Assembly (NCBI GenBank): GCA_964370765.1
Contig: CAYJKW010000001.1
Coordinates: forward strand, 1 to 64,000
Direction of reading: 5' to 3'
DNA: 64,000 nucleotides
DNA from: CAYJBH01 sp964370765
GTDB lineage: Bacteria > Bacillota > Clostridia > Oscillospirales > Ruminococcaceae
Position numbers and translations under genes: made by a program. Positions 1 to 8,030 of this stretch are shown one piece after another (the first letter of the stretch is position 1; every line of letters starts with the position of its first letter). The notes under the pieces are model-generated. The model had not been told where the DNA came from, searched no databases, and saw only the letters and a program-made list of their open reading frames with translations.

Positions 1-699
1 TTGGGTTAGGTTATCCCTAGTTACATCATTGTTAGACCCTATAAAAATAGCATCACCGCTTTTCATAAAAAGGCTACGCTCGAAAAAACCCAACGCTACT
101 GATACATCATGTAAAACACCAATCACCGAATGGTTACCATCCTTAGTCCAGTCTTGTAAAAAGGTGAATAGTTCCATCTGACTTTTTATATCAAGGTGGT
201 TAGATGGCTCGTCCAGTAGGATGATTTTTGGTTCCTGTGCAAGTGCTCTTGCCAGTAAAACTTTCTGCATCTGCCCACCCGAGAGTGTCGAAATTTCTCT
301 ATGCTTTAAATCAGCAATCCCAACGGTGTCTAGGCAGTGCATAACATATTCTTCGTGTATCTTGTCCGGTTTAGCAAATATGCTTTTGGGCAATTTTATA
401 TACCTTCCAAGCATCACAGTATCGTAGACCGAAAATGAAAAATATATATTAGAACTTTGTGATAACACCGCAAGATCGTTGCCGATTTCTGATGCTTTAA
501 GTTTTTTTATCTCCTTGCCATACAGCTTAATACTGCCGTCATATGCAAGCAGGCCACTTATAGCTTTTAACAGTGTTGTTTTACCACAGCCATTAGAACC
601 TATAATGCAAAGGCTCTCGCCCTCCTTCATTGTAAAACTAAGGTTATCTATAATGTTTTTTTCGCCATAACCACAACGTAAATTACTGACCTTAAGCAT
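1..699 (-). CDS. ABC transporter ATP-binding protein, BtuD/FecE type (partial, 3' end outside window)
   Basis: This is the nucleotide-binding subunit of an importer for cobalamin or a metal chelate and acts on the cytoplasmic face of the membrane. The 233 visible codons contain the Walker A motif GSNGCGKTT (about residue 35), the signature LSGGQ, and Walker B ILLDEPSNHLD followed by the switch histidine. The C-terminal end is cut by the window edge. The ATG lies one base after the stop of the permease gene, so the two are translationally coupled. Gene order (binding protein, permease, ATPase) and the upstream cobalamin riboswitch make a corrinoid the likely substrate. A ferric siderophore or heme cannot be excluded from this subunit alone. 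Confidence 0.9.
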   Translation of the reverse strand, partial: MLKVSNLRCGYGEKNIIDNLSFTMKEGESLCIIGSNGCGKTTLLKAISGLLAYDGSIKLYGKEIKKLKASEIGNDLAVLSQSSNIYFSFSVYDTVMLGRYIKLPKSIFAKPDKIHEEYVMHCLDTVGIADLKHREISTLSGGQMQKVLLARALAQEPKIILLDEPSNHLDIKSQMELFTFLQDWTKDGNHSVIGVLHDVSVALGFFERSLFMKSGDAIFIGSNNDVTRDNLTQ

Positions 700-700
700 C

Positions 701-1732
701 TTACATAGCCTTTCTTTTGCCAAAAAACACATAGATAAAGAATGGGGCCCCGATTAATGCAGTGACCGCACCTACAGGCAGGTCTATCGGGCTTAAAATT
801 ACCCTTGCGATAATATCGGCCGCTACCATAAATATACCGCCAAACAGCGCAGATATGGGTAGAACGTATTTATGTTTTGCACCAAAAAATCTTCTTACAA
901 TATGTGGGGCGATTAGATCAACGAAACCTATAATACCGACAAAAGAGATAGCGCAACCTGTAAGTGCCGCTGATATTATTAGTAACGACCACTTTGTTTT
1001 CTTTACATCAACTCCCATGGAGAATGCCTGTGTCTCCCCGAAAGACATCATATCAAGCTCGCGTGAGCGGCTGATTAAAAGGATGATACCTGCAAGCGAT
1101 ATAATAGTTACAACTAAAAGCTCCATAGGATCTTTTGCAGAGAAACTGCCCATCTGCCAGAATATTAGTTGTTGCATATTTTCTCTATAAACCGCATTAA
1201 ACATTGTTATTATGGCGTTTAAGAATAGCGATAGAATCATTCCTACAAGCACTATGGTATAGTTTTGCATGTTTCTGTCCAGCTTAGACGAAATTTGCAC
1301 GGTTAAAATAACGGTTATCATACCGCATATCATACCAATAAACGGAACGGTAAATATACCAAAAAAAGAAAGTCCGGTAATTATAATTATGCCGGCACCA
1401 ACAGATGAACCCGCCGAAACCCCAAGCGTATAGGATGAGGCAAGCGGGTTTTGTAAAACAGACTGCATTGTACTGCCCGAAACCGCAAGCGCAGCACCGA
1501 CAATAAAGGCCATGCATGTTCTTACAGTCCGTAGATTCCATACAATGCTTATGTCGGTATCGCTAACACCTTCGGGTGGGGCTATGTTAAATAGTTTATG
1601 TAAGATAATACTCGATACCTCGGTAGGGGATATAAAGGTAGAGCCTATTCCGATACCTAAAAGTATAGACAGTATCGCTAAGCAAACACAAAATATTATT
1701 TTACACTTTATTGTCATAGCCGTATCTTTCAA
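701..1732 (-). CDS. FecCD-family ABC permease, BtuC-like
   Basis: This polytopic membrane protein of 343 residues has the normal length for the BtuC/FhuB/FecCD family, whose members form a homodimeric channel for vitamin B12, heme or siderophores. Hydrophobic segments run through the whole protein. The family-typical region RTVRTCMAFIVGAALAVSG lies near residue 60, and a GFVDLIAPHIVRRF motif (about residue 265) matches the cytoplasmic loop that contacts the ATPase. A TTG start directly after the stop of the binding-protein gene gives the coordinates used. An ATG five codons further in is an alternative. The riboswitch upstream of the operon suggests corrinoid uptake. Confidence 0.9.
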   Translation of the reverse strand: MKDTAMTIKCKIIFCVCLAILSILLGIGIGSTFISPTEVSSIILHKLFNIAPPEGVSDTDISIVWNLRTVRTCMAFIVGAALAVSGSTMQSVLQNPLASSYTLGVSAGSSVGAGIIIITGLSFFGIFTVPFIGMICGMITVILTVQISSKLDRNMQNYTIVLVGMILSLFLNAIITMFNAVYRENMQQLIFWQMGSFSAKDPMELLVVTIISLAGIILLISRSRELDMMSFGETQAFSMGVDVKKTKWSLLIISAALTGCAISFVGIIGFVDLIAPHIVRRFFGAKHKYVLPISALFGGIFMVAADIIARVILSPIDLPVGAVTALIGAPFFIYVFFGKRKAM

Positions 1733-2713
1733 CTATTCACCATAAACTTCAGGATATAGTAGCAGTGCCATCTCTTTAATACCTTCAATGATGCTGTGAT
1801 TAGGTATAGAAGAATGTAGGTTCTCTATGTAATAAACATCACCGTTAGTAATAGCACTAACAACGTCCCAACCGTTTCTTGCCATAATCTCGTCGGTAGA
1901 GTTTTCGATATAGTTTACATTTGTAAATATAACATCCGGATTATTTGCTAAAACCATCTCGTCGGTAGGTGCAAACCAACCTTCTTGATCGCTAAATGAA
2001 TTGGTACCACCAATAATTTCTATCATCTCACTAAGATATGTGCCGGTACCGGTGCCATACATATATGGTGCAGCGGATATTTCAAAGTAAACAGTTTTTT
2101 TATCTGTAATTTCGGCAGCCTTAGTCTCGTACTCTGCTATTACTGATTTCATCTCATCTGTGATAGCTGTTGCCTCACCTTGTAGATTTAAAAGCTCACC
2201 TAAAAAGTGAATGTCTTCATAGATGCCCTCTATGCTTGCAGCGGTAGGGATAACGGCAACTGTTGCTCCGGCGTCTCTAACCTGTGCAAAAGGATCACTT
2301 TGACCTGCATTTGTAAGTTCTGTCGTAATGATTAGATCCGGCTCAAGTGCTGTAATAGCCTCTATATCAGCGTTCATCATGTCGAAAACAAGTACATCCT
2401 CAGGTACGCCTTCGTTTGTATCAACACTTGTAATTGCTACAATCTTATCACCGTAACCTAAATCTATTAATACCTGTGTCACCGACGGTGCGTAGGATAC
2501 AATCTTGGTGTATTCATCTTTAACTTCAATCTCGTTTCCGGCTCTATCGGTTAGTGCGGTGCTATCGGTAGTCGGTGCCGATTCCGATGATGGATCCTGT
2601 GCCGGCTGTGAATCCGCTGTGGATGATGGTTCGCTTGATATCGAGACATCCTGTGCGCACCCTGTAAACAGAAGTGCAAATGCCATAACTGTAATTAATA
2701 ATAACTTTTTCAT
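1733..2713 (-). CDS. Substrate-binding lipoprotein of BtuF/FepB type
   Basis: This extracytoplasmic binding protein of 326 residues is the first gene of the riboswitch-controlled importer. It has a lipoprotein signal peptide with lipobox LFTGC, so it would be anchored by Cys19 to the outer face of the membrane. A Ser/Thr/Pro-rich linker follows (about residues 20-50), then a periplasmic-binding fold of the B12/iron-chelate class: TDRAGNEIEV, KIVSYAPSVTQVLIDLG and LEPDLIITT are typical. The start ATG is preceded by AAAGGAG at good spacing. The leader between promoter and gene carries the cobalamin riboswitch, which is the best evidence that the ligand is cobalamin or a precursor. Confidence 0.9.
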   Translation of the reverse strand: MKKLLLITVMAFALLFTGCAQDVSISSEPSSTADSQPAQDPSSESAPTTDSTALTDRAGNEIEVKDEYTKIVSYAPSVTQVLIDLGYGDKIVAITSVDTNEGVPEDVLVFDMMNADIEAITALEPDLIITTELTNAGQSDPFAQVRDAGATVAVIPTAASIEGIYEDIHFLGELLNLQGEATAITDEMKSVIAEYETKAAEITDKKTVYFEISAAPYMYGTGTGTYLSEMIEIIGGTNSFSDQEGWFAPTDEMVLANNPDVIFTNVNYIENSTDEIMARNGWDVVSAITNGDVYYIENLHSSIPNHSIIEGIKEMALLLYPEVYGE

Positions 2714-2745
2714 ACGATCTCCTTTAAATTAACGCTTAATAAATT

Positions 2746-2773
2746 AACTCAACTTTACAGGTAAAGTTGAGTT
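2746..2773 (-). terminator. Hairpin in the riboswitch expression platform
   Basis: A 13-bp inverted repeat (arm AACTCAACTTTAC, two-base centre) lies between the riboswitch aptamer and the binding-protein gene, followed on the minus strand by a T-rich run. It is placed where an intrinsic terminator or RBS-masking hairpin would answer ligand binding. Which of the two it is cannot be decided from the sequence alone. Confidence 0.55.
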
Positions 2774-2825
2774 TAGAAAATCGCAGCTTAGCAGACTGAA
2801 ATATATCCAAACGTAACTTCATAAT

Positions 2826-2975
2826 CCTGTGAAGTGGCCGTTTAATTGCAGTAAAGGCTGGTTTTCCGACTTTAGCTATGTGTTGTGAACAACTAAGCTA
2901 TCACGGTAACAGGTATTGTGTCGGACTTACACCGACTTCCCTTTAAAGTGTAAATTAAGATATACACTTCACCTT
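2826..2975 (-). ncRNA. Cobalamin riboswitch aptamer
   Basis: Read on the minus strand, this leader has the cobalamin-riboswitch core: AAAGGGAAGTCGGTGTAAGT followed by CCGAC, then CCTGTTACCGTGAT, then a B12-box-like AGTCGGAAAACCAGCC. The closing stem P1 pairs GTGAAGTG (2965-2972) with CACTTCAC (2829-2836). The order and spacing of these blocks match the known family (RF00174). It sits just downstream of a strong promoter and upstream of the BtuF-like gene. In this family corrinoid binding lowers expression of uptake or synthesis genes, so the operon 1-2713 should be off when cobalamin is plentiful. Confidence 0.88.
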
Positions 2976-2986
2976 TATCGAAGTTA

Positions 2987-3015
2987 ATTATACTTAACAT
3001 AGCTTAAAATGTCAA
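2987..3015 (-). promoter_or_regulatory. Sigma-A promoter of the riboswitch/btuFCD-like operon
   Basis: On the minus strand TTGACA (3015-3010) is separated by 17 bases from TATAAT (2992-2987): a full consensus match. Transcription would begin near 2980, just before the aptamer. Confidence 0.85.
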
Positions 3016-3039
3016 GTTAAATTAATAAGAAATTAGAAT

Positions 3040-3054
3040 CAGCCAATAAGGCTG
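3040..3054 (-). terminator. Weak hairpin after the nitrogenase-like operon
   Basis: CAGCC-TTATT-GGCTG followed by a loosely T-rich stretch lies just downstream of the methyltransferase gene. It may end the long operon, but the stem is only 5 bp. Confidence 0.3.
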
Positions 3055-3099
3055 CACCAATCAACTTTTTAATTCACCTAAACTTTAAGCTATCAAATT

Positions 3100-3681
3100 T
3101 TACTTTTTAAATTCTAACCAACAGCCGTTTGTTACATCGTTTTCGGGGAAAATGCGATAGTTCATAATCCCCACGTCCTGTGCAAAGTCGTTGTACTGCT
3201 GTGCTGTGTAAAATATAGGTCGATTGCACTTTCTTTGTTTTTTAATCTGGTTATAAATTTTAGCCTGAAGCTGTGCCGAAATATAGCGTCCACTGCCGGC
3301 TCCGATAATGGCTACACCGCCGTGCTTTAATATGCGATAGGCTTCTGATATACCTTTTTGGGGATTATCCCAAAAACCTATACTGCCACGACTATAGACA
3401 AAATCTGCAAAGTTATCCGGTAGTGTTAAGTCCTGCGCATCTGAATAAAGAAGATTAATACGGCTATCAAGGGATAGTTCACTAAAGCGAATCCTCGCAG
3501 TGTCCAGTGCCGCTTTATCCCTATCTATAAGATAAAAAGATAGCTGCGTTAGCTTTGCAAGCTCTAGTGCTAAGGCACCGGTACCGGCACCTATATCAAC
3601 AGCAATACCCTTTAAAGTACCATAATCATCGATGAATTGGCGGGCAATTAAAGGGTATAGCGGATCCATTATAGAAATCAT
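3100..3681 (-). CDS. Class I SAM-dependent methyltransferase, last gene of the nitrogenase-like operon
   Basis: This 193-residue protein has the Rossmann methyltransferase signature VDIGAGTGALALEL (about residues 28-41), an acidic residue ending strand 2 (LIDRD) and a SDAQDL motif near residue 80, as in UbiE-like enzymes. The open frame extends 36 codons upstream into the ATPase gene. The ATG at 3681 is chosen because it follows the ATPase stop (TAGTATG) and has AGAGAG before it. The substrate is unknown. Its position behind a reductase and an importer suggests that it modifies the imported or reduced ligand, for example a tetrapyrrole or chelator. That is inference from gene order only. Confidence 0.85.
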   Translation of the reverse strand: MISIMDPLYPLIARQFIDDYGTLKGIAVDIGAGTGALALELAKLTQLSFYLIDRDKAALDTARIRFSELSLDSRINLLYSDAQDLTLPDNFADFVYSRGSIGFWDNPQKGISEAYRILKHGGVAIIGAGSGRYISAQLQAKIYNQIKKQRKCNRPIFYTAQQYNDFAQDVGIMNYRIFPENDVTNGCWLEFKK

Positions 3682-3682
3682 A

Positions 3683-4483
3683 CTAAATTGCACTCTCTGT
3701 AGCAATTCGATATGGGAAGATAGTCCTGTAGTGCCTTTCCTCTGCCTCGAACGATACAATGCGTGAGCGCACATTAAAGAAATTTTCAATGTTTTCTTCG
3801 GTAATTAATTCTTTAGTATTACCGAATAACTTTTTCTTATCATGTCCAAGCAAGAGAGTTTTATCGGATATGTTAAGTGCATGGCTGGGGAAATGGGTGT
3901 TTAAAAGACAGGCTGTCTCAAACTCTTTAGCGGCATGCTCTATGGCGTGAAGTATTCGCAGCTGATTTTTCATATCTAGGTTTGACTCAGGTTCATCTAA
4001 TATGAGTAATGATGGACGTGAAACCAGTGCCCTTGCAAGCATGACCATCTGTAGTTCGCCACCCGAAAGTTCGTTACAATATCTATCCACTAAACCTGCT
4101 ATACCGAGTGTTTGCATGGTGTCATAGGCACGATCGTATTGCGATTTTTTTGGTGTTTGAAAAAAGTTTTGCTCACAGTTAAGTCCCATAACAACCATAT
4201 CCAATACACGGTAGGAGAACACCCCCCTACGAGCCTGAGGTACATAGCTTATAAGCGACCAAAGCTCTTTGTCCTTATAGGACGAAAAGGGCCTTCCGGC
4301 TACCGATGTTTTACCTTTTTTTAGATTCAAGAATCCCAACAAACACTTAAGTAATGTAGTTTTTCCTACACCGTTAGGACCCAAGATAGATATAATTTCT
4401 TTATGTTCAATAGCAAACGAAAGGTCGTGAAACAACTCTTTTTGTCCGTAACCAAAACTTGCATTCTCTACCGATAGGATCAT
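3683..4483 (-). CDS. ABC transporter ATPase of the nitrogenase-like operon
   Basis: This 266-residue nucleotide-binding subunit is of the iron-chelate/B12 class. Visible motifs are Walker A GPNGVGKTT (about residue 35), Q-loop SYVPQ, signature LSGGE (about residue 140), Walker B LLILDEPESNLD and the switch histidine in LLNTHFPSH. The first ATG overlaps the end of the permease gene by four bases (ATGA type), and its stop abuts the methyltransferase start. It should pair with the permease at 4480-5508 and the lipoprotein at 8913-10052, giving a complete importer split by the nitrogenase-like genes. The signature reads LSGGE rather than LSGGQ, a common natural variant. Confidence 0.92.
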   Translation of the reverse strand: MILSVENASFGYGQKELFHDLSFAIEHKEIISILGPNGVGKTTLLKCLLGFLNLKKGKTSVAGRPFSSYKDKELWSLISYVPQARRGVFSYRVLDMVVMGLNCEQNFFQTPKKSQYDRAYDTMQTLGIAGLVDRYCNELSGGELQMVMLARALVSRPSLLILDEPESNLDMKNQLRILHAIEHAAKEFETACLLNTHFPSHALNISDKTLLLGHDKKKLFGNTKELITEENIENFFNVRSRIVSFEAEERHYRTIFPYRIATESAI

Positions 4484-5508
4484 TCTTTACCTCCCGAACT
4501 TTTACGAAGCATCCAGACGAAGAAAGGTGCACCAATTATTGCCGTTAAAATAGATAACGGTATTTCGGCAGCTGTAAGGGTGCGTGCAACAGTATCGATT
4601 AAAAGCAGATAGATTGCACCCAGTAACATACTTGCCGGCAGTAATGCGCGGTGGTCTGTACCTACAAGCATACGCCCGATATGTGGGATTATAAGGCCAA
4701 TCCATCCGATAACGCCACATAACGAAACGGTGACAGCTGTCATTATGGTGGATACTACAATGATTATTCTGCGAATCATTATGACATTTATCCCTAGCGA
4801 ACGCGCCTCCTCCTCGTCTAGCGATAAAAGGTTAAGCTTCCAACGTAGGCCAAGCATAATTAGTAGGCATGGGACTATTGTAACCCACGAAATTATTACA
4901 TCTTTGTAGGTAGAACTTGCAAGGCTACCCATTAACCACACTGTTATAGCGGGTAACTTGTCCTGTGGGTCTGCAACATATTTAATAAGAGAGATTAGCG
5001 CATCGAATAACGCCTGTATAACAACGCCGGACAGCACTAGCATAAACAACTCTGTACTACGGCGAACCCTTGATACAAAAAGGACTAATATAACTGCAAG
5101 CAAACCAAACGAAAGGGCAACTGTCTGTGTAAGTACAGCACCGAAGGATAAAAGTATGGCAAGCGATGCACCAAATCCCGCGCCCGAAGATACACCTAAT
5201 ATATCAGGGCTTACAAGAGGGTTGCCAAAAATAGCCTGATAGGAAGCACCTGCTATCGAAAGTCCGGCACCTACAATCAATCCCATCAGTATGCGTGGTA
5301 ATCTTACGTTTAGGATTACACTAACCTGATATGGATCAAGGGTAGAGGTATCACCAAATACGGCATTCCAAAGGACGTTGACAGTTTCGACTACCGATAT
5401 AGAATAACGACCTATACACAGTAACGCTAATACCGTAGCTATAAGTGCAATAGTAAGCACAAGGATTATGATCCTAGACCTTGCCGGAAAAACATTGTTT
5501 TTGTTCAT
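4480..5508 (-). CDS. FecCD-family ABC permease of the nitrogenase-like operon
   Basis: This polytopic protein of 342 residues has the size and pattern of the FecCD/BtuC family. It shows NVRLPRILMGLIVGAGLSIAG near residue 75 and GVIGWIGLIIPHIGRMLVG near residue 265, the latter being the ATPase-contact loop. It resembles the permease at 701-1732 in layout but is clearly divergent, so this is a second importer and not a recent duplicate. It lies 30 bases behind the NifK-like gene and overlaps the ATPase gene by four bases. The substrate is a metal chelate or corrinoid, not resolvable from the permease alone. Confidence 0.92.
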   Translation of the reverse strand: MNKNNVFPARSRIIILVLTIALIATVLALLCIGRYSISVVETVNVLWNAVFGDTSTLDPYQVSVILNVRLPRILMGLIVGAGLSIAGASYQAIFGNPLVSPDILGVSSGAGFGASLAILLSFGAVLTQTVALSFGLLAVILVLFVSRVRRSTELFMLVLSGVVIQALFDALISLIKYVADPQDKLPAITVWLMGSLASSTYKDVIISWVTIVPCLLIMLGLRWKLNLLSLDEEEARSLGINVIMIRRIIIVVSTIMTAVTVSLCGVIGWIGLIIPHIGRMLVGTDHRALLPASMLLGAIYLLLIDTVARTLTAAEIPLSILTAIIGAPFFVWMLRKSSGGKE

Positions 5509-5538
5509 AAGCGCTCCTATCAGAAGGGTTTTTAATAA

Positions 5539-6687
5539 TTAGGTCAACTGTTTTTGCCAGTAATCAGTGCCGAATGGGCATATCGATGAGCTCCACCCTA
5601 ATCGACTTGAAACTGCAACATGCGGTAGTTCTATGAATTGACTATAGCTGGATTCGCTTACAAGGTCACTAAGTAACGGGTCTGCAACGATAAGATCATA
5701 CCCGCCGTTCTCCATCAATACAGAAATTTCATGTTCTTTACAGCCAAAAACGTCCTGCTTTTGAAGAATTTCCTTATCGGACCCAAAAAAGCCTGCAACG
5801 GTAATATCGGAATAGCCATAATCCCTATAAAGCATATCTCGTATGCTACAGGAAATAACCTGTTCACCAACTACTAATGCCTTTTTCCCATTTGTGTTAG
5901 CTATAATATTTTCTATCTCTTTGTCCGGGTGATCCATTCTATCAAGCATCTCCTTAAAAGGCGCTGAGCCGGAAAAACTACCGATAACATAGGGCATACC
6001 GTATGTCTTTTCAAGGTAACGGCAGGTTAACAGTGCGCTTGATGTTACTGCAATATTAACCTGCGCAGATAGGCTGTTGCGTATGGTATCTAGATCACTT
6101 CCCATTGCCCAACAGGAAGAAACAGTGTAACCGCTGTTGTTTAACATCGATATGAGTTTATCTACATTTGCTTGGTTTGTTAGATCTAATGGTGTTGCAC
6201 CTATTAGATTAACACTTTTAGGAATTGTTTTACTTTTTTGTTTAGGTAATACTTTTTTAGCAACTGCAAGCAAAGCCTGTGCTACGCCCCAGTCGTAAAG
6301 TTGCATACCGGTGGTAGAAAATGCAAGGGCTAATTTACCGGTTTTTTTCTCCACTATTCTGGAAAGTGCGTGATAATCTGTTCCTAAAACGGCGGGTGAA
6401 GGGCTTCCAAGTAGTGCAAAAAACTCAACGTCTAACCACCTATCTGCTTCGTATAGCTTTCCCAGCAGTATACTGTCATCGCCAAACACAGCCTCGGAAT
6501 CGTCAAGGTTTGTTGTGAAAATTCTACTACGACAATCGAACCAACGAGGTTCGTCATAGCCTGTATAGGTGCCGGTACAGCCTCCGGCATCGTGTATTGC
6601 TACAAGCCCACCAAGTTCGAATAGCGTGCTACACACGCCTGAGAAATCAGGCGACAGTGTAGGTAATGTTGTATATAAGCCTTTCAT
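5539..6687 (-). CDS. Nitrogenase component 1-like subunit (NifK/NifE-like)
   Basis: This 382-residue protein belongs to the nitrogenase component 1 superfamily. The N-terminal half aligns by eye with NifK: Cys19 (SGVCS) and Cys37 (DAGGCTGTY) match the first two P-cluster cysteines, and RSRIFTTNLDDSEAVFG matches the conserved R-x-FTTDM-x-E-x-x-VFG block. The third P-cluster cysteine (TTCMAEVIGDD in NifK) is replaced by Pro96 in GSPSPAVLGTD. It is much shorter than NifK (about 520 residues). It should pair with the 440-residue subunit encoded directly upstream (15 bases apart) and receive electrons from the NifH-like protein. The reaction is unknown; the missing ligands argue against N2 fixation. 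Confidence 0.85.
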   Translation of the reverse strand: MKGLYTTLPTLSPDFSGVCSTLFELGGLVAIHDAGGCTGTYTGYDEPRWFDCRSRIFTTNLDDSEAVFGDDSILLGKLYEADRWLDVEFFALLGSPSPAVLGTDYHALSRIVEKKTGKLALAFSTTGMQLYDWGVAQALLAVAKKVLPKQKSKTIPKSVNLIGATPLDLTNQANVDKLISMLNNSGYTVSSCWAMGSDLDTIRNSLSAQVNIAVTSSALLTCRYLEKTYGMPYVIGSFSGSAPFKEMLDRMDHPDKEIENIIANTNGKKALVVGEQVISCSIRDMLYRDYGYSDITVAGFFGSDKEILQKQDVFGCKEHEISVLMENGGYDLIVADPLLSDLVSESSYSQFIELPHVAVSSRLGWSSSICPFGTDYWQKQLT

Positions 6688-6702
6688 GGATACTCCTTTT
6701 CG

Positions 6703-8025
6703 TTAGACAACAAGACCTTTAGAATATAGCAAGGCTCTTGCCGAGATATTACTGCTAAGCGATGCTATAACCCCGTCGGTTAATGCATGAAATGATTCAA
6801 ATCCAAAGTGTTGTTCATCGGCATCAAGTGGCAAAAGCTTAGCCGACGGGCAGACATATGATGCAGAAAAACCGATAGCAACATCTGCTGACTGCTCTAC
6901 CTCTTGTAATATCGCCATGCTTGGATGGTAGCTGGTATATACCGGCAGATCGGGGTTTAGCTTCTTTAAAGCTTCTACCATTGGCCATTCGTAACCCATG
7001 ATTGCATCGGCCAATATAAAGGTAATCTGCGCACCACACTGTGCCAGTGTTAGTGCAATATCAAAAGCCGACCCGTTAACACCGGTTCCAACCCCTATTT
7101 TTAGCCCTTTTAAGCTATCCTTGATCTTTTCTTTGTGCTCTAAAGCAGCGTTACAATGTGGCATATAGTTAAGCTCTACTCCAAGGAACTTAGACATTTC
7201 CTTATACTGTTTTGCAATGCTTTGAGGGTTATATCGTATAAAGCAATCAAGATAGGGAATACCCAGATCATCCTGCATCTTTTGGCAAGCTAAGCGCCCA
7301 AATGGCTTTAATAAAAGGTTATGGCTACTGTTTTTCATCTGTAGATAATCGTTATAGCTGTCAAAAGCACTTATCTGATGAACAGCCTCTATACCGGCCT
7401 GCTTTGTTACATCGTAAAACTCACTCTCTTTAACGATGGGGCTAAAGGTTCCGACAATGTTTATTGTGGGCTTGGTGGTCCTGCTTTGTGGCTCTCTGCA
7501 TAACGGTTCGTAGATACTACGTTGTATGTTTAGTGGGGGTGGTAGGTTGCTGTTTGCAGTAATTGGGTTCATATGACAATCTATAAACGGTATGCCATGC
7601 AGTTTACTTAGTCTACGCATAAGATTTTTATAATCGCTTGCCAATAAATCGTCGATACAGGAAGCACAGATCAAGAACACGGGGGGCAGCTTACCTAAAC
7701 GTCCGATAATACTATCAACAACGTCAGGTATGCGATCAATATGGCTGCCTATAACAAGATCTTCCTCGGTAACATCCATATAAAATATTCTATTACGTAG
7801 ATTAAGCTGAATAGCCGCTACCGAGCCGTGGCGGCCACAACCGTGGGGTGCCACGAAAAGCAGCACACTTTCGGGTATTAAAAGTGCGGTGCGAACAATT
7901 CCCCAACCACCAGCACTTGGGGCACAGTAGTGTAAACATGGGTCACTTACAGCCCTACCCCTTGTACCAAGTTTTGGAGCCTCGGAAGATAGCTGTGAAA
8001 TTGTCTTGTAGTAACATTTATCCAT
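6703..8025 (-). CDS. Nitrogenase component 1-like subunit (NifD-like)
   Basis: This 440-residue protein is the larger subunit of a nitrogenase-like reductase. It keeps the three cysteines expected to hold a bridging Fe-S cluster: Cys34 (Cys30 is an alternative) before a WGIVR motif, Cys63 in APHGCG, and Cys120/Cys123 in ICASC. The region HNLLLKPFGRLACQKM followed by LGIPYLD aligns with the NifD segment that holds the FeMo-cofactor cysteine (Cys275), but that cysteine is absent here. A QHFGFESF block near residue 406 resembles the YHGFDGF block around the cofactor histidine, so a histidine is present nearby. The stop lies 15 bases before the NifK-like gene. The substrate is unknown. Confidence 0.87.
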   Translation of the reverse strand: MDKCYYKTISQLSSEAPKLGTRGRAVSDPCLHYCAPSAGGWGIVRTALLIPESVLLFVAPHGCGRHGSVAAIQLNLRNRIFYMDVTEEDLVIGSHIDRIPDVVDSIIGRLGKLPPVFLICASCIDDLLASDYKNLMRRLSKLHGIPFIDCHMNPITANSNLPPPLNIQRSIYEPLCREPQSRTTKPTINIVGTFSPIVKESEFYDVTKQAGIEAVHQISAFDSYNDYLQMKNSSHNLLLKPFGRLACQKMQDDLGIPYLDCFIRYNPQSIAKQYKEMSKFLGVELNYMPHCNAALEHKEKIKDSLKGLKIGVGTGVNGSAFDIALTLAQCGAQITFILADAIMGYEWPMVEALKKLNPDLPVYTSYHPSMAILQEVEQSADVAIGFSASYVCPSAKLLPLDADEQHFGFESFHALTDGVIASLSSNISARALLYSKGLVV

Positions 8026-8030
8026 CTATA

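Noticed and set aside
3682..3789. 36 extra N-terminal codons of the methyltransferase
   Set aside because: They overlap the ATPase gene in another frame, are Arg/Ser-rich and not methyltransferase-like; a start right behind the ATPase stop is better.
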